Notes: generated by a model not told the origin, from the sequence alone. A stretch of DNA of 64,000 nt from Photobacterium profundum (GCF_003026285.1 NZ_PYOD01000001.1:1036657-1100656), one strand, 5' to 3'. Positions 22,358-32,490 are shown, counted from the first letter of the stretch. Program-made: numbers and translations.

Positions 22358-22386
22358 AAGGCTGCTATTTTAACAAAAGCAGCCTT
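22358..22386 (-). terminator. Hairpin between queA and tgt
   Basis: AAGGCTGCT and AGCAGCCTT pair over nine bases around an 11-base AT-rich loop, 30 bases past the queA stop. A weak T-rich stretch follows on the minus strand. A second, imperfect hairpin (CGCCACGC with GCGTAGCG, 22247-22268) lies closer to tgt. So tgt may have its own promoter here. Confidence 0.6.
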
Positions 22387-22415
22387 AAGGCACACTGACT
22401 TAATAATAAGAAGTG

Positions 22416-23471
22416 TTACACGTTGTTCCGGCGAGTAATAAACATCGAATCACCATAACTAAAGAATCGATATTGATTATCGACCGCTTGTAGGTATGCA
22501 TTCATGGTATGTTCATAACCAGCAAAAGCACTTACCAGCATAATCAACGTCGATTCAGGTAAGTGGAAGTTAGTCACCAATACATCCACTAGCTGGAATT
22601 CATAACCAGGGAAAATAAAGATTTCTGTATCACCAAAAAAGGGCACTAATTCAGTTCCCTTTTTAACGGCATCTTGCGCGGCACTTTCAAGAGAACGTAC
22701 CGATGTGGTACCAACAGCAATAATACGACCACCATTCGCTTTGGTCGCATTAACCGCATCAACAACATCTTGAGGCACTTCAACATACTCTGAATGCATG
22801 TGGTGATCATCAATGTTATCAACACGAACAGGCTGGAAAGTACCCGCACCAACATGCAAGGTGACAAAAGCAAAATTAACCCCTTTTGCTTTTAATGCTG
22901 CCATCAGTTCATCATCGAAATGTAAACCTGCTGTAGGTGCAGCGACTGCACCAGGTTTTGCATTATAAACCGTCTGATAACGCTCTTTATCAGCATCTTC
23001 ATCAGGACGATCGATATAAGGAGGAAGCGGCATGTGCCCCACTTCTTCTAAAATTTCTAAAACAGTTTTATCGCTGTTAAAACGGATTTCAAACAACGTA
23101 TCATGACGTGCAATCATTTCAGCTTGATAATCGTCATTTTCGCCCAGTAATAATTCATTACCCGGCTTTGGCGATTTTGATGCACGTACATGCGCAAGAA
23201 TGCTTTTATCGTCAAGCATGCGCTCAACTAACACTTCTATCTTACCGCCTGACGCTTTACGACCAAAAATACGAGCTGGAATAACACGCGTATTATTGAA
23301 TACGAATAGATCGCCAGGTTCAGCTAACTCTAAGACATCCTTAAAGCCCTTATGCTGGATATTTCCAGTTTCACCAGTTAGTTGCAGTAGACGACTAGCA
23401 GTGCGTTCAGGTTGTGGATAACGAGCAATTAGCTCATCAGGTAGATCAAAGTGAAAATCAGAAACTTGCAT
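22416..23471 (-). CDS. queA: QueA, S-adenosylmethionine:tRNA ribosyltransferase-isomerase
   Basis: It moves the ribosyl group of SAM onto preQ1-tRNA to give epoxyqueuosine. Signatures are [24 protein letters not shown] (with the usual N-terminal motif split across residues 4-28), [28 protein letters not shown] and [19 protein letters not shown]. The frame opens at 23519, but the ATG at 23471 matches the family start ([11 protein letters not shown]) and gives 351 residues. A run of about 290 bases separates it from tgt. Confidence 0.97.
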   Translation of the reverse strand: MQVSDFHFDLPDELIARYPQPERTASRLLQLTGETGNIQHKGFKDVLELAEPGDLFVFNNTRVIPARIFGRKASGGKIEVLVERMLDDKSILAHVRASKSPKPGNELLLGENDDYQAEMIARHDTLFEIRFNSDKTVLEILEEVGHMPLPPYIDRPDEDADKERYQTVYNAKPGAVAAPTAGLHFDDELMAALKAKGVNFAFVTLHVGAGTFQPVRVDNIDDHHMHSEYVEVPQDVVDAVNATKANGGRIIAVGTTSVRSLESAAQDAVKKGTELVPFFGDTEIFIFPGYEFQLVDVLVTNFHLPESTLIMLVSAFAGYEHTMNAYLQAVDNQYRFFSYGDSMFITRRNNV

Positions 23472-23612
23472 CTTTTTATGCCCCAAATAACAGCAGGCAG
23501 CTAGTATAGGCTGCCCCACTACAATTTCAAGGAAAGATGGGAATCACAAATTAATTTTCTGTCTGATCTCGAAAGTAATGGATTACATCCTACATATAAT
23601 TGCCAGCCAAAT

Positions 23613-24701
23613 TTAAGAACGACGCCAACGGGTAAAAGCAGCCATAAATAACACACTGAAGAAGCCGACACTGCCCCCACCATCATCCGACGTTACACCC
23701 GTTGTTGAAGGTGTAGCAATATCAGCACCTGCGCCGGTATAATCAGAATTGAATGGGTTCACCGTAAATTGTGGCGTTGTCATGGTCTCTATGTTCAATT
23801 CACTGCTAAGCAGCCCAGTAATCCAATCATGGTATTGAGCCACTTCGGTATAAACACCAGGCAGCTGCCCCGCACAACCTTCACCAAAACTCACTAATCC
23901 AACTAAACGCACTCCAAAATCACTGTCGCTAGCCCTCTGCATATTTCTCCATACTAATGGCCCACCAGAATCACCAAAACAACTGTCACGGGCAAGTAAA
24001 GGAGAAGTAGAACCCGCACAAAGGAAAATGCTTAATTCATTTGCGTTAATATTCGATCCCCACACATTATCGCAGGTTGTATCAGGTACACCTGATAGTA
24101 ATGTCTGTCTTAACGTTGTTGAACCAGAACTATTATCGGGATCTATTTGGGTTGATCCCCAGCCAGATACTAATAAATTCGCAGTTCGCTGACCGTTGGC
24201 AACCCAGCCATTAACAAATTCATTATCCGCTAATTGTTGTTCTGCCCGAGTCGCAGGTAAAATAGGGATAGATGCAACAGGCAAAGGGGCACCAAGTACT
24301 AAAAGCGCAATATCATTGGCAAAGCGGTTTTCATTATAAGAAGGGTGAAGAATAACTTTCGTTACAAGGACTGCATTGGATGTACGCGCGCTAAACACAC
24401 TGGTAATTCCAGCCCACACTTTTACATTTTCAGCCCGAACGGTTGTTGCTCCATTTTGCATGCAATGCGCAGCGGTTAGAACAACTTGAGAAGCAATAAC
24501 CACTCCACCACATACAAATGTCTCGCTGCCATTATCAGTGGAATACGTCATATTAAGATAAGCCTGCCATGGTATTTCATTCTGGGAAGATTCAATTCCT
24601 CCAATAATCTTGGCTGTTGCTGCCACTTTATCGTCTGCCTTAACCTGAAAAACAAATAATGCAGAACAAAACAAAAGGCAACTAATAAAGGCTTTAGTCA
24701 T
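23613..24701 (-). CDS. Secreted trypsin-like serine protease with GlyGly-CTERM tail
   Basis: The 362-residue protein has a signal peptide (residues 1-22), a short propeptide ending before the activation sequence KIIGG (residues 31-35), then an S1 protease domain with the triad in LTAAHC, NDIALLVL and CFGDSGGPLVW. A linker leads to a C-terminal GGGSVG motif, a hydrophobic helix and WRRS. That tail is a GlyGly-CTERM sorting signal, processed in Vibrio by rhombosortase for type II secretion; VesB of V. cholerae is the best-known example. No rhombosortase gene is in the window. It stands alone between queA and the CBS gene. Confidence 0.92.
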   Translation of the reverse strand: MTKAFISCLLFCSALFVFQVKADDKVAATAKIIGGIESSQNEIPWQAYLNMTYSTDNGSETFVCGGVVIASQVVLTAAHCMQNGATTVRAENVKVWAGITSVFSARTSNAVLVTKVILHPSYNENRFANDIALLVLGAPLPVASIPILPATRAEQQLADNEFVNGWVANGQRTANLLVSGWGSTQIDPDNSSGSTTLRQTLLSGVPDTTCDNVWGSNINANELSIFLCAGSTSPLLARDSCFGDSGGPLVWRNMQRASDSDFGVRLVGLVSFGEGCAGQLPGVYTEVAQYHDWITGLLSSELNIETMTTPQFTVNPFNSDYTGAGADIATPSTTGVTSDDGGGSVGFFSVLFMAAFTRWRRS

Positions 24702-25062
24702 TAAGTGTTCCTACTGAGTGAACGTTTATTAACTCTAGCTTTCTATTATTATTTTTGTGGCTCGAAAATAATAATACGACCTCAAACGAGCAACAATAAC
24801 TCGCTCATTACCGGACTAATCATTGATTTTGGTCATTAGTTATTACGCTAGGATTAGCTACATTCAATGATGAGAGGTTAAAAAAGATCGTCACCCATAT
24901 TTTAAATATTGCTTTTATTGTCATGTTATTACGCATATTTATAACAATTACGTTCAGTGTGAATTGATGTCTCAATAAAAGAAAGAAACGATGGATACAA
25001 TATTAGGATAGGTGCTGACGAGTTGTTGAAACCTAATTGCAGTAGGACTGCCGGAGGTTTAT
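24702..25062. other. Intergenic region between the protease and CBS genes
   Basis: This 361-base, AT-rich gap lies between divergent genes and so carries both promoters. It holds a 12-bp A/T-only inverted repeat (24744-24776) close to the protease start. GGAGG lies just before the ATG at 25063. No coding frame was seen. Confidence 0.6.
24744..24776. repeat. A/T-only inverted repeat upstream of the protease gene
   Basis: TATTATTATTTT and AAAATAATAATA are perfect inverted copies around TGTGGCTCG. It starts 43 bases upstream of the protease ATG, in the expected promoter region, so it may be an operator; it is not followed by a terminator-like tract in the direction of either gene end. Confidence 0.7.
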
Positions 25063-25518
25063 ATGTTTACAGTTTCCGATATGATGACCCCAAACCCACA
25101 TACCTTACAGCCACATAATACATTGGCAGATGCAAAAGCCATTATGGAAGATATTGGTATTCGACACATTCCAGTAACCGATATAGATGAGCAGCTTATC
25201 GGTATTGTGACTCAGCGTGATGTACTGTCTGCTCAAGAATCCAGTCTCGAGAGCATAACAAAAACCGACTTCCACTCTAATTTAGATACCCCTCTAGAAA
25301 AATGTATGCATCGAACTCTAATGAGTGTTGATCCCCATGCTGGCCTTAAAGAGGCTGCTGTCTATATGCAAAAACATAAAATTGGCTGTTTACCTGTAGT
25401 GGAAAAAAAACGATTAGTTGGCATAATTACAGATACAGACTTTGTTTCTATCGCGATTAACTTACTAGAGATACAAGAGGAAATAGAACCGATTGCTGAT
25501 GATAACGACACCACCTAA
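25063..25518 (+). CDS. Tandem CBS-domain protein
   Basis: A 151-residue cytosolic protein made of two CBS modules: about residues 1-62 (MMTPNPHTLQPHNTLADAK...GIVTQRDV) and about residues 80-137 (CMHRTLMSVDPHAG...GIITDTDFV). Such pairs bind adenosine nucleotides and act as energy sensors. No catalytic domain is attached, so its target is unknown. GGAGG lies just upstream of the ATG. acpH follows 15 bases later, so the two are probably cotranscribed. Confidence 0.9.
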   Translation: MFTVSDMMTPNPHTLQPHNTLADAKAIMEDIGIRHIPVTDIDEQLIGIVTQRDVLSAQESSLESITKTDFHSNLDTPLEKCMHRTLMSVDPHAGLKEAAVYMQKHKIGCLPVVEKKRLVGIITDTDFVSIAINLLEIQEEIEPIADDNDTT

Positions 25519-25533
25519 AACAAGACTGTACCC

Positions 25534-26121
25534 ATGAATTTTCTTGCTCATCTGCATTTGGCTGACTGCTGCCAAAGCGATATGGCAGGTAACCTTCTGG
25601 CTGATTTCGTTCGGGGCGACCCTTACAAGCAACACATTAAGCCCGTCGCCGACGGTATAAAACTTCACCGCTTTGTTGATGGTTATATTGATGCAATGCC
25701 TGAGGTAAAGGCATGTCGACACTTATTTAGTGACAACACGCGCCGTGTTAGTGGCATTGCATTAGATATTGTTTGGGATCACTTCCTTGCTGTCCACTGG
25801 CAAGATTTTCATCCTTATTCCTTAGAGCACTTTGTACAACACGCAGAGAACATTGTTCGACAATACCAATCAAATTTGCCTGAACGCTATGTTTTAATGA
25901 GTGCTCATATGTGGCAGCAACAATGGTTGATCCAATATAGAGAAAAGCCAAGCATTGAACGAGTGTTAATACGGATGGCAGCAAGACGCCCGAAGTTACA
26001 TCAACTTGCGCTGTGTTCTGAACAAATAGATGATAATTATGATGAATTAGAGCGTGTCTTTCGTATCGTTTATCCCCAAATAATAACCGCAACCAAACAG
26101 CATCGCCTTACTCAACGTTAG
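25534..26121 (+). CDS. acpH: AcpH, acyl carrier protein phosphodiesterase
   Basis: The 195-residue protein starts MNFLAHLHLA and has GNLLADFVRGD and KLHRFVDGYID, the HD-like signatures of AcpH (YajB). It removes the phosphopantetheine arm from holo-ACP. In E. coli acpH is beside queA; here the same neighbourhood holds but with a protease gene and a CBS gene in between. Length matches E. coli (193). Confidence 0.92.
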   Translation: MNFLAHLHLADCCQSDMAGNLLADFVRGDPYKQHIKPVADGIKLHRFVDGYIDAMPEVKACRHLFSDNTRRVSGIALDIVWDHFLAVHWQDFHPYSLEHFVQHAENIVRQYQSNLPERYVLMSAHMWQQQWLIQYREKPSIERVLIRMAARRPKLHQLALCSEQIDDNYDELERVFRIVYPQIITATKQHRLTQR

Positions 26122-26145
26122 TATCTGCTCAAGAGAAAAAACGCA

Positions 26146-26171
26146 TAAAAAAAGGAGCAACAAGTGCTCCT
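26146..26171 (-). terminator. Terminator of aceA
   Basis: On the minus strand AGGAGCA, loop CTTGT, TGCTCCT and then a run of T (26146-26152). It lies 30 bases past the aceA stop and converges on acpH. Confidence 0.88.
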
Positions 26172-26200
26172 CGACGATAACCTAATGATGCTTAGATTAA

Positions 26201-27505
26201 TTAAAACTGATCTTCTTCTGTCGAGCCTGTTAATGCCGTTACTGAAGATTGACCACCTTGAATCGTATTTGTCATCTTATCGAAGTAACCCGTACCTACC
26301 TCTTGTTGGTGAGCAACAAACGTATACCCACGTTCTGCCGCTTCAAACTCAGGACGCTGTACCTTCTCAACATAGTGACGCATACCTTCACCTTGAGCAT
26401 AAGCATGGGCTAATTCAAACATGTTGTACCACATGTTATGAATGCCAGCTAACGTGATGAATTGGTATTTATAGCCCATATCTGCCAACTCTTGCTGGAA
26501 CTTAGCAATTGTCTCGCCATCTAGGTTTTTCTCCCAATTAAACGATGGTGAACAGTTGTATGCCAATAATTGATCAGGGTACTGTGCATGAATCGCTTCA
26601 GCAAACTTACGTGCTTCTTCTAAACATGGCTTCGCAGTTTCACACCAAATAAGATCGGCATACGGTGCATACGCTAAGCCACGAGAGATGGCTTGATCGA
26701 TACCAGCACGTACACGGTAGAAACCTTCAGCTGTGCGGTCACCGATAATAAAGTCGTTATCGTATGAATCACAATCTGACGTTAACAAATCTGCTGCGTT
26801 AGCATCGGTACGCGCTATAACCAAAGTGGTTGTACCCGCGACGTCTGCCGCTAAACGTGCCGCCACTAATTTTTGTACCGCTTCTTGGGTTGGCACCAAG
26901 ACTTTACCGCCCATGTGACCACATTTTTTCACTGATGCTAACTGATCTTCAAAGTGAACACCTGCGGCACCGGCATCAATCATATTGCGCATAAGTTCAT
27001 ACGCATTAAGCACACCACCAAAACCCGCTTCGGCATCGGCTACAATCGGTAAGAAGTAATCAATGCCTTCTTCTGGGTTCCCCCCACTAGACCACTGAAT
27101 TTGGTCTGCACGACGGAATGAGTTATTAATACGAGTAACTACTGATGGTACTGAATCTACAGGGTATAACGACTGATCAGGGTACATCGTCGATGCCGTG
27201 TTGTTATCGGCAGCAACCTGCCAACCCGATAAGTAGATAGCTTCAATACCGGCTTTAGCTTGTTGAACCGCTTGGCCACCCGTCAGTGCACCTAGGCAGT
27301 TAACATATCCTTTTTTCGAAGAACCATTGACCAAATCCCACAGCTTATCAGCGCCGCGCTGGGCAATCGTATTTGCAGGGGCAAATGAACCACGTAGATT
27401 TACTACTTCTTCTGCGGTGTAAGTACGTTTAACGTGCTTCCAACGTGGATTTTCAGCCCAGTCTTTTTCAATAGCTTCTATTTGCTGCTGGCGAGTCAAT
27501 GTCAT
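26201..27505 (-). CDS. aceA: AceA, isocitrate lyase
   Basis: The 434-residue glyoxylate-shunt enzyme splits isocitrate to succinate and glyoxylate. The signature [13 protein letters not shown] (catalytic Cys near residue 193) and [11 protein letters not shown] are present. Length matches E. coli AceA. It follows aceB on the same strand with a 99-base gap. No aceK is found after it; the terminator follows directly. Confidence 0.98.
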   Translation of the reverse strand: MTLTRQQQIEAIEKDWAENPRWKHVKRTYTAEEVVNLRGSFAPANTIAQRGADKLWDLVNGSSKKGYVNCLGALTGGQAVQQAKAGIEAIYLSGWQVAADNNTASTMYPDQSLYPVDSVPSVVTRINNSFRRADQIQWSSGGNPEEGIDYFLPIVADAEAGFGGVLNAYELMRNMIDAGAAGVHFEDQLASVKKCGHMGGKVLVPTQEAVQKLVAARLAADVAGTTTLVIARTDANAADLLTSDCDSYDNDFIIGDRTAEGFYRVRAGIDQAISRGLAYAPYADLIWCETAKPCLEEARKFAEAIHAQYPDQLLAYNCSPSFNWEKNLDGETIAKFQQELADMGYKYQFITLAGIHNMWYNMFELAHAYAQGEGMRHYVEKVQRPEFEAAERGYTFVAHQQEVGTGYFDKMTNTIQGGQSSVTALTGSTEEDQF

Positions 27506-27604
27506 AATGATGTCCCTCGTTTCATTTGGCGATAATTCGCTTAACGTAATCGTTAATGCATTCTTTTTTCGACTTTTACTGTCTAATTTTTCATCTGTTT
27601 ACTG

Positions 27605-29218
27605 TCAGTTTAGATATTCGTAACCTGAAACTGTTAAGAAGTTTACAAGCTCGTCACTGGTTGTTAATCGCGACATAAGCGCTGCAGCTTCTTCATATTG
27701 GCCTTGTTGGAATCGTTCGCTTCCTAGCTCTTGCTCCAACACCACCATTTCTTGGTCTAGCATGTCTTCAAATAACGCATTGGTGACCACATCACCATTG
27801 CTCAATGATTTACCGTGTTTAATCCACTGCCAAATTGAAGCACGTGATATCTCAGCGGTTGCGGCATCTTCCATTAGCCCGTAAATCGGCACACAGCCAT
27901 TACCCGTAATCCATGCCTCTATGTACTGAACAGCAACACGAATGTTGTGACGCATTCCCTCTTCTGTACGTTCACCGTCACATGGTGCGAGTAACTCTGC
28001 CGCAGTAATTGGGGCATCATCTTCACGGCTAATATCTAATTGGTTGTTGCGCGTACCCAATGCTTCATCAAATACGGCACGAGCAGTATCGGCTAAACCT
28101 GGATGCGCAACCCATGTGCCATCGTGGCCATTGTTCGCTTCTAATGATTTATCGGTTTGGATTTTATTGAGTACCCATGCATTGCGCTCAGGCTCTTTTG
28201 ATGGAATAAATGCAGCCATCCCTCCCATTGCAAATGCACCACGACGGTGACAAGTACGCACCAATAAACGGGAATAAGCATTTAGAAATGGCTTCTCCAT
28301 CGTAACAACTTGTCTATCTGGCAAAATGCGATCCGGATGGTTTCGTAGCGTTTTGATATAGCTAAAAATATAATCCCAACGGCCACAATTAAGACCAACA
28401 ATATGCTCTTTCAAGCTATAAAGAATCTCATCCATTTCAAAAACGGCTGGTAAAGTTTCAATCAATACCGTTGCTTTGATTGTGCCGCGTTGCAAACCAA
28501 ACTCATCTTCAGTAAAACTAAAGACATCACTCCACCATGCCGCTTCTTGATACGCTTGTAGTTTGGGTAGGTAGAAATAAGGGCCGCTCCCTTTTTCTAG
28601 TAACTGTTTGTAGTTAAGGAAGAAGTACAATGCAAAATCAAACAGTGATCCAGGAATAGGCTCCCCTTGCCACAACAAATGCTTTTCTGGTAAATGAAGA
28701 CCACGAACACGGCAAATCAATACCGCCGGATCATCATTTAACGCATATTCTTTTCCGTTTTCTGGGTTGGTGTAGCTAATATTGTTATTCACCGCATCAC
28801 GCAGATTACGCTGCCCATCAAGCACTTCATTCCAAGCTGGCGCAAATGAATCTTCAAAATCAGCCATGAATACTTTTACATTTGCATTCAGGGCATTAAT
28901 CACCATTTTACGGTCAACGGGACCGGTAATTTCAACACGTCGGTCTTGTAGGTCGGTTGGTATATTTTGAATACGCCAATTACCGTTGCGTATGTCCGTC
29001 GTATTGGACAGAAAATCAGGTAGCTCTCCAGCATCTATTTTTTGCTGGCGTTCTTCTCGTGCAGAAAGTAATTGAGGAACTCGGGAAGCAAAGCGCTGAA
29101 CTAAACGCTCAACGAACTGCAAGGCTTCACTACTTAATATTTCTTGTTGTTCTGCTGTCAGTATTGTCTGTAATGACAGTTTAACTTCATAATCCGCGTT
29201 GCCTTGATTGTCCGTCAT
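27605..29218 (-). CDS. aceB: AceB, malate synthase A
   Basis: It joins glyoxylate and acetyl-CoA to malate, completing the glyoxylate shunt with AceA. Motifs: ITGPVDRKMVINALN, VFMADFEDSFAPAW, and GRWDYIFSYIKT near residue 270. The open frame reaches 29341, but the ATG at 29218 has GGAGGGG seven bases upstream and the natural N-terminus MTDNQGNADYEVK, giving 537 residues (E. coli 533). The two genes form an aceBA operon without aceK. Confidence 0.97.
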   Translation of the reverse strand: MTDNQGNADYEVKLSLQTILTAEQQEILSSEALQFVERLVQRFASRVPQLLSAREERQQKIDAGELPDFLSNTTDIRNGNWRIQNIPTDLQDRRVEITGPVDRKMVINALNANVKVFMADFEDSFAPAWNEVLDGQRNLRDAVNNNISYTNPENGKEYALNDDPAVLICRVRGLHLPEKHLLWQGEPIPGSLFDFALYFFLNYKQLLEKGSGPYFYLPKLQAYQEAAWWSDVFSFTEDEFGLQRGTIKATVLIETLPAVFEMDEILYSLKEHIVGLNCGRWDYIFSYIKTLRNHPDRILPDRQVVTMEKPFLNAYSRLLVRTCHRRGAFAMGGMAAFIPSKEPERNAWVLNKIQTDKSLEANNGHDGTWVAHPGLADTARAVFDEALGTRNNQLDISREDDAPITAAELLAPCDGERTEEGMRHNIRVAVQYIEAWITGNGCVPIYGLMEDAATAEISRASIWQWIKHGKSLSNGDVVTNALFEDMLDQEMVVLEQELGSERFQQGQYEEAAALMSRLTTSDELVNFLTVSGYEYLN

Positions 29219-29819
29219 TTTCACCCCTCCACTCACTTGTAACTTAATCACTACTTTTATCAATAATTGAAAAACCTTAAAGTCTGCAATCATCTGCGTT
29301 AACGCCCTATTTACGTTGCCGTAACAAATCAATAATTGCAAATTATTTTTTTACTACACGCTTGCAGTAGAAGAGAAGTAATCAATTTAAAACAACAAGT
29401 TAAATACTAGTAGAGTTAAAGCTCAAAACGCAAAATTAAAACAAAAAACAGTAAAAAACTCGGTTGATATAAATAGTAAGAATTACAGTGAAAAATGTAA
29501 CAAGTTACGTAATTAAATTACCAGAAGTGAGCGTTAAGGATTTTTAATAAAAAACGTTTAAAACAGAAGGTGTCCATTACATTCACTATAAAGATTTTAA
29601 TAACAGTATATTACGAAAACATTTTGGCTATATTTCATACAGGAGCTCAAAGTGATAATACTCACTCAATTTCATTTATTTGCAGTACGAAACATAATAA
29701 ACCTACAAAAAAGAGGTATTCGATCAGAAGATAATAAGATGATATATCTTGATTTTTGGTGGGATATCAGAAGATCGTGCTGGAATATTGTCTTTTCTAC
29801 CAGCACGACTTCAAAAGGA
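29219..29819. other. Intergenic region between oxyR and aceB
   Basis: About 600 bases, strongly AT-rich and without a credible gene on either strand. It carries the aceB promoter and the oxyR hairpin (29775-29808). I see no recognisable IclR or FadR operator by eye. The length and composition leave room for an unannotated small RNA, but no terminator-like end except the oxyR hairpin was found. Confidence 0.55.
29775..29808 (-). terminator. Hairpin downstream of oxyR
   Basis: TCGTGCTGG and CCAGCACGA form a perfect nine-base stem around a 16-base loop, starting 12 bases past the oxyR stop. The U-run on the minus strand is weak. Confidence 0.65.
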
Positions 29820-30716
29820 CTATAAAAGTCCTTCTACTATGTCGGCAAGACCGTTAAAAGTCTTGATTCGGCTAGACGTAGGGCGCCACACTAAACCAAT
29901 TTCACGGTAAGCAGCCTGCCCCGGTGGTTCAATAACAACTAAGTTTTGATTATCTAATAAGCCATGATCGATAGCCATTTGAGGAATAAAGGTTGTGCCT
30001 AACCCATTCGCGACCATCTGCACTAACGTGTGTAAGCTTGTGGCAGTAAAGGGGTTTATTTTTTCTTTGGTGGTCAGCTTACACGCAGAAACAGCATGAT
30101 CCGTTAAGCAATGTTCTTTCTCTAACAAGAAAACCGATTCATCTGGTAAATCAGCGTATCGAAGGGGAACATTCACTTTTTCTGCCTGATTTTTGCTAAT
30201 CACCATTTTAAAGGCATCTCGCCCTACTATCTTGCTGTGCATATTATTGATATCAACAGGCAAGGCTAAGATCAGTACATCCATTTCTCCATTACGTAAC
30301 GCCGCTAACAGGTTCGTGGTGGTGTCTTCACGCAATAGAAGATTCAAGTTAGGGTGCAGTCGATTCACCTCTTGCACCAAATCGCACAACAAAAATGGTG
30401 CGATAGTCGGTATACAGCCCACCCGAAGTTGACCTTCCATGCCATCGCCAGCGCCACTTGATAATTCCATTAGATCTTGGCTACGTGCCAGTAATTCACG
30501 GGAACGTATCACGACCTCTTCCCCTGTAGAGGTAAAGACTAACGATTTGTTATCACGCTCGATTAATTGGCAGTTCAATAATTCTTCAAGATTTTGAATG
30601 CCCGAACTCAGGGTCGACTGGCTAACAAAACACTTTATTGCTGCTTTGCCAAAATGACGAGTTTCAAACAAAGTAACAAGGTAATGAAGCTGTTTTAGTG
30701 AAGGAAATTTACTCAT
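29820..30716 (-). CDS. oxyR: OxyR, LysR-type peroxide sensor
   Basis: The 298-residue regulator has an N-terminal helix-turn-helix (about residues 5-65) and a regulatory domain with the redox pair C203 and C212 in HCLTDHAVSAC, spaced exactly as C199/C208 of E. coli OxyR. Oxidation by peroxide forms a disulfide that activates the protein. It is divergent from a peroxiredoxin gene with 132 bases between, a typical regulator-target pair. Other LysR proteins lack this Cys pair, so the identification is firm. Confidence 0.95.
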   Translation of the reverse strand: MSKFPSLKQLHYLVTLFETRHFGKAAIKCFVSQSTLSSGIQNLEELLNCQLIERDNKSLVFTSTGEEVVIRSRELLARSQDLMELSSGAGDGMEGQLRVGCIPTIAPFLLCDLVQEVNRLHPNLNLLLREDTTTNLLAALRNGEMDVLILALPVDINNMHSKIVGRDAFKMVISKNQAEKVNVPLRYADLPDESVFLLEKEHCLTDHAVSACKLTTKEKINPFTATSLHTLVQMVANGLGTTFIPQMAIDHGLLDNQNLVVIEPPGQAAYREIGLVWRPTSSRIKTFNGLADIVEGLL

Positions 30717-30732
30717 CGTTTTTTCCGATTAC

Positions 30733-30764
30733 TTCAATCTATTTATTCCGCTTTTTTCAATCTA
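30733..30764 (+). promoter_or_regulatory. Candidate OxyR operator before the peroxiredoxin gene
   Basis: TTCAATCTA occurs at 30733-30741 and again at 30756-30764, 23 bases apart, about two helical turns. Each matches the AnCTA side of OxyR half-sites. A likely -10 element TATAGT follows at 30775-30780, while the -35 region is poor, as expected for an activator-dependent promoter. Suggestive, not proven. Confidence 0.6.
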
Positions 30765-30848
30765 ACAGTTTAGGTATAGTTTGTCTCGTCCAAACAAGGA
30801 GCCTACCGAAAAGGTCGGCGACAAACAGAATATTTTAGGAGCACCAAA

Positions 30849-31451
30849 ATGGTACTAGTAGGTCGTCAAGCACCAGATTTTACTGCTGCAGCTGTTCTAG
30901 GTAACGGCGAAATTGTTGATAACTTCAACTTCGCAGAGTTTACTAAAGGTAAAAAAGCAGTAGTTTTCTTTTACCCACTAGATTTCACTTTTGTTTGCCC
31001 ATCAGAGCTAATCGCTTTTGATAAGCGTTTTGAAGATTTCCAAGCGAAAGGCGTTGAAGTAATCGGTGTTTCAATCGATTCTCAATTCTCTCACAACGCA
31101 TGGCGTAACACTGCTATCGAAGATGGCGGTATCGGTCAAGTTAAGTACCCATTAATCGCTGACATTAAACATGAAATCTGTAAAGCGTACGATGTAGAGC
31201 ACCCAGAAGCTGGCGTTGCTTTCCGTGGTTCTTTCCTTATCGACGAAGACGGTCTTGTACGTCATCAAGTAGTTAACGACCTTCCACTTGGCCGTAACAT
31301 CGACGAAATGCTACGCATGGTTGATGCACTAAACTTCCACCAGAAAAACGGTGAAGTTTGTCCAGCACAGTGGGAAGAAGGCAAAGCAGGTATGGACGCA
31401 TCTCCAAAAGGTGTTGCTGACTACCTATCTGAGCACACTGCAGACCTATAA
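30849..31451 (+). CDS. 2-Cys peroxiredoxin (AhpC/Prx family)
   Basis: The 200-residue thiol peroxidase has the peroxidatic Cys C50 in FYPLDFTFVCPSEL and the resolving Cys C171 in GEVCPAQW, so it is a typical 2-Cys peroxiredoxin that reduces H2O2 and organic peroxides. It looks closer to the Prx1/Tsa group than to E. coli AhpC. No ahpF lies next to it; the reductant may be thioredoxin or a distant AhpF. AGGAG precedes the ATG. It is divergent from oxyR and followed by a strong terminator. Codon use is strongly biased (few rare codons), suggesting high expression. Confidence 0.95.
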   Translation: MVLVGRQAPDFTAAAVLGNGEIVDNFNFAEFTKGKKAVVFFYPLDFTFVCPSELIAFDKRFEDFQAKGVEVIGVSIDSQFSHNAWRNTAIEDGGIGQVKYPLIADIKHEICKAYDVEHPEAGVAFRGSFLIDEDGLVRHQVVNDLPLGRNIDEMLRMVDALNFHQKNGEVCPAQWEEGKAGMDASPKGVADYLSEHTADL

Positions 31452-31550
31452 TTCTTCTTATTGAAGAGTTAACAACACCATGCTCACGGTGTTGAGGCAA
31501 CGAACGCAAAAGCGTAAAGCCTAAGTCAGCCAAAGGCAAAAGAATGATGA

Positions 31551-31578
31551 GGCCCGGATTGCACCGGGCCCTTTTTTT
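31551..31578 (+). terminator. Terminator of the peroxiredoxin gene
   Basis: GGCCCGG, loop ATTGCA, CCGGGCC, then C and seven T. The 100-base 3' UTR before it also contains a weaker hairpin around 31481-31494 (ACACCATGCTCACGGTGT). Confidence 0.92.
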
Positions 31579-31700
31579 ATCTGAACAAAACTGCCCTTTC
31601 AATATTAATCGAACTGCCCTTGTTCCCTCCCAAAATTTAGTCACATTTATGGCCAGATGGATTAAACTGCCAACACCTATACCCTCGCATTTGAATAATA

Positions 31701-32438
31701 ATGACAATCCAACTTGAAGTTTGTATCGACAACCTAGAATCACTTCACTATGCACAGCAAGGTGGCGCTTCCCGCATTGAATTATGTTCTTCATTAGCCC
31801 TTGGTGGTTTAACACCCAGCGCGGGTTTTATGCAATTAGCAGCCAAACATGCCTCAATTCCTGTTTATGCCATGATTCGCCCACGCCAAGGTGACTTTTT
31901 ATTCTCAAGTGATGATGTTGAAATCATGCTGGCAGATATTCACGCAGCGAAACTAGCGCAGCTTCAAGGTGTCGTTATTGGGGTATTAACGAAAGAGGGT
32001 CATATCGATAGTGATATTCTTAATAGCCTAGTGAAAGAAGCAAATGGCTTAGGGGTAACATTTCATCGTGCTATCGACCAATGTATTGACCCAATGGCAG
32101 CATTAGACAACATAATGGCTGCCGGTTGTGAGCGGATACTAACATCAGGCTTACAAGCTAATGCGCTTGATGGCGTAGATATGATTGCTGAGATGGTTAA
32201 ATATTGTGGTGAACGTCTGAGTATAATGGCGGGTGCCGGAGTAACGGCTACTAACGCAAAACACATTATCACTCGTACTGGTATTAGTGAAATTCACTTA
32301 TCAGGGAAAAGCACACGCCCGAGTCATATGGTGCAATTTGCTAACCAAGCACATATGGGTAGCGCCGATATTGATGACTTTAGTATTCCTGTTACATCGG
32401 TTGAAAAAATCTCTGCCGTAATTAACGCAATTCGTTAG
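31701..32438 (+). CDS. cutC: CutC family protein
   Basis: The 245-residue protein begins [33 protein letters not shown], read in two parts at residues 4-36, the family hallmark, and has HRAIDQC and LTSGLQ further on. CutC is a TIM-barrel protein once linked to copper homeostasis; its biochemical role is unsettled. No copper genes are nearby. Length matches E. coli CutC (248). Confidence 0.95.
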   Translation: MTIQLEVCIDNLESLHYAQQGGASRIELCSSLALGGLTPSAGFMQLAAKHASIPVYAMIRPRQGDFLFSSDDVEIMLADIHAAKLAQLQGVVIGVLTKEGHIDSDILNSLVKEANGLGVTFHRAIDQCIDPMAALDNIMAAGCERILTSGLQANALDGVDMIAEMVKYCGERLSIMAGAGVTATNAKHIITRTGISEIHLSGKSTRPSHMVQFANQAHMGSADIDDFSIPVTSVEKISAVINAIR

Positions 32439-32463
32439 ATCTATTCGTACATATAAGTTGTAA

Positions 32464-32490
32464 ACAAAGCCTGCGAAATACAGGCTTTGT
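32464..32490. terminator. Bidirectional terminator between cutC and the hydrolase gene
   Basis: ACAAAGCCTG and CAGGCTTTGT form a perfect 10-bp stem around a seven-base loop. The genes converge here and short T tracts exist on both sides. Confidence 0.82.

Noticed and set aside
23472..23519. Longer N-termini for queA, tgt, aceB, rlmN, sbcD, iscS and rdgC
   Set aside because: In each case an internal start matches the family N-terminus and, for most, has a properly spaced ribosome site; the upstream residues are not conserved.
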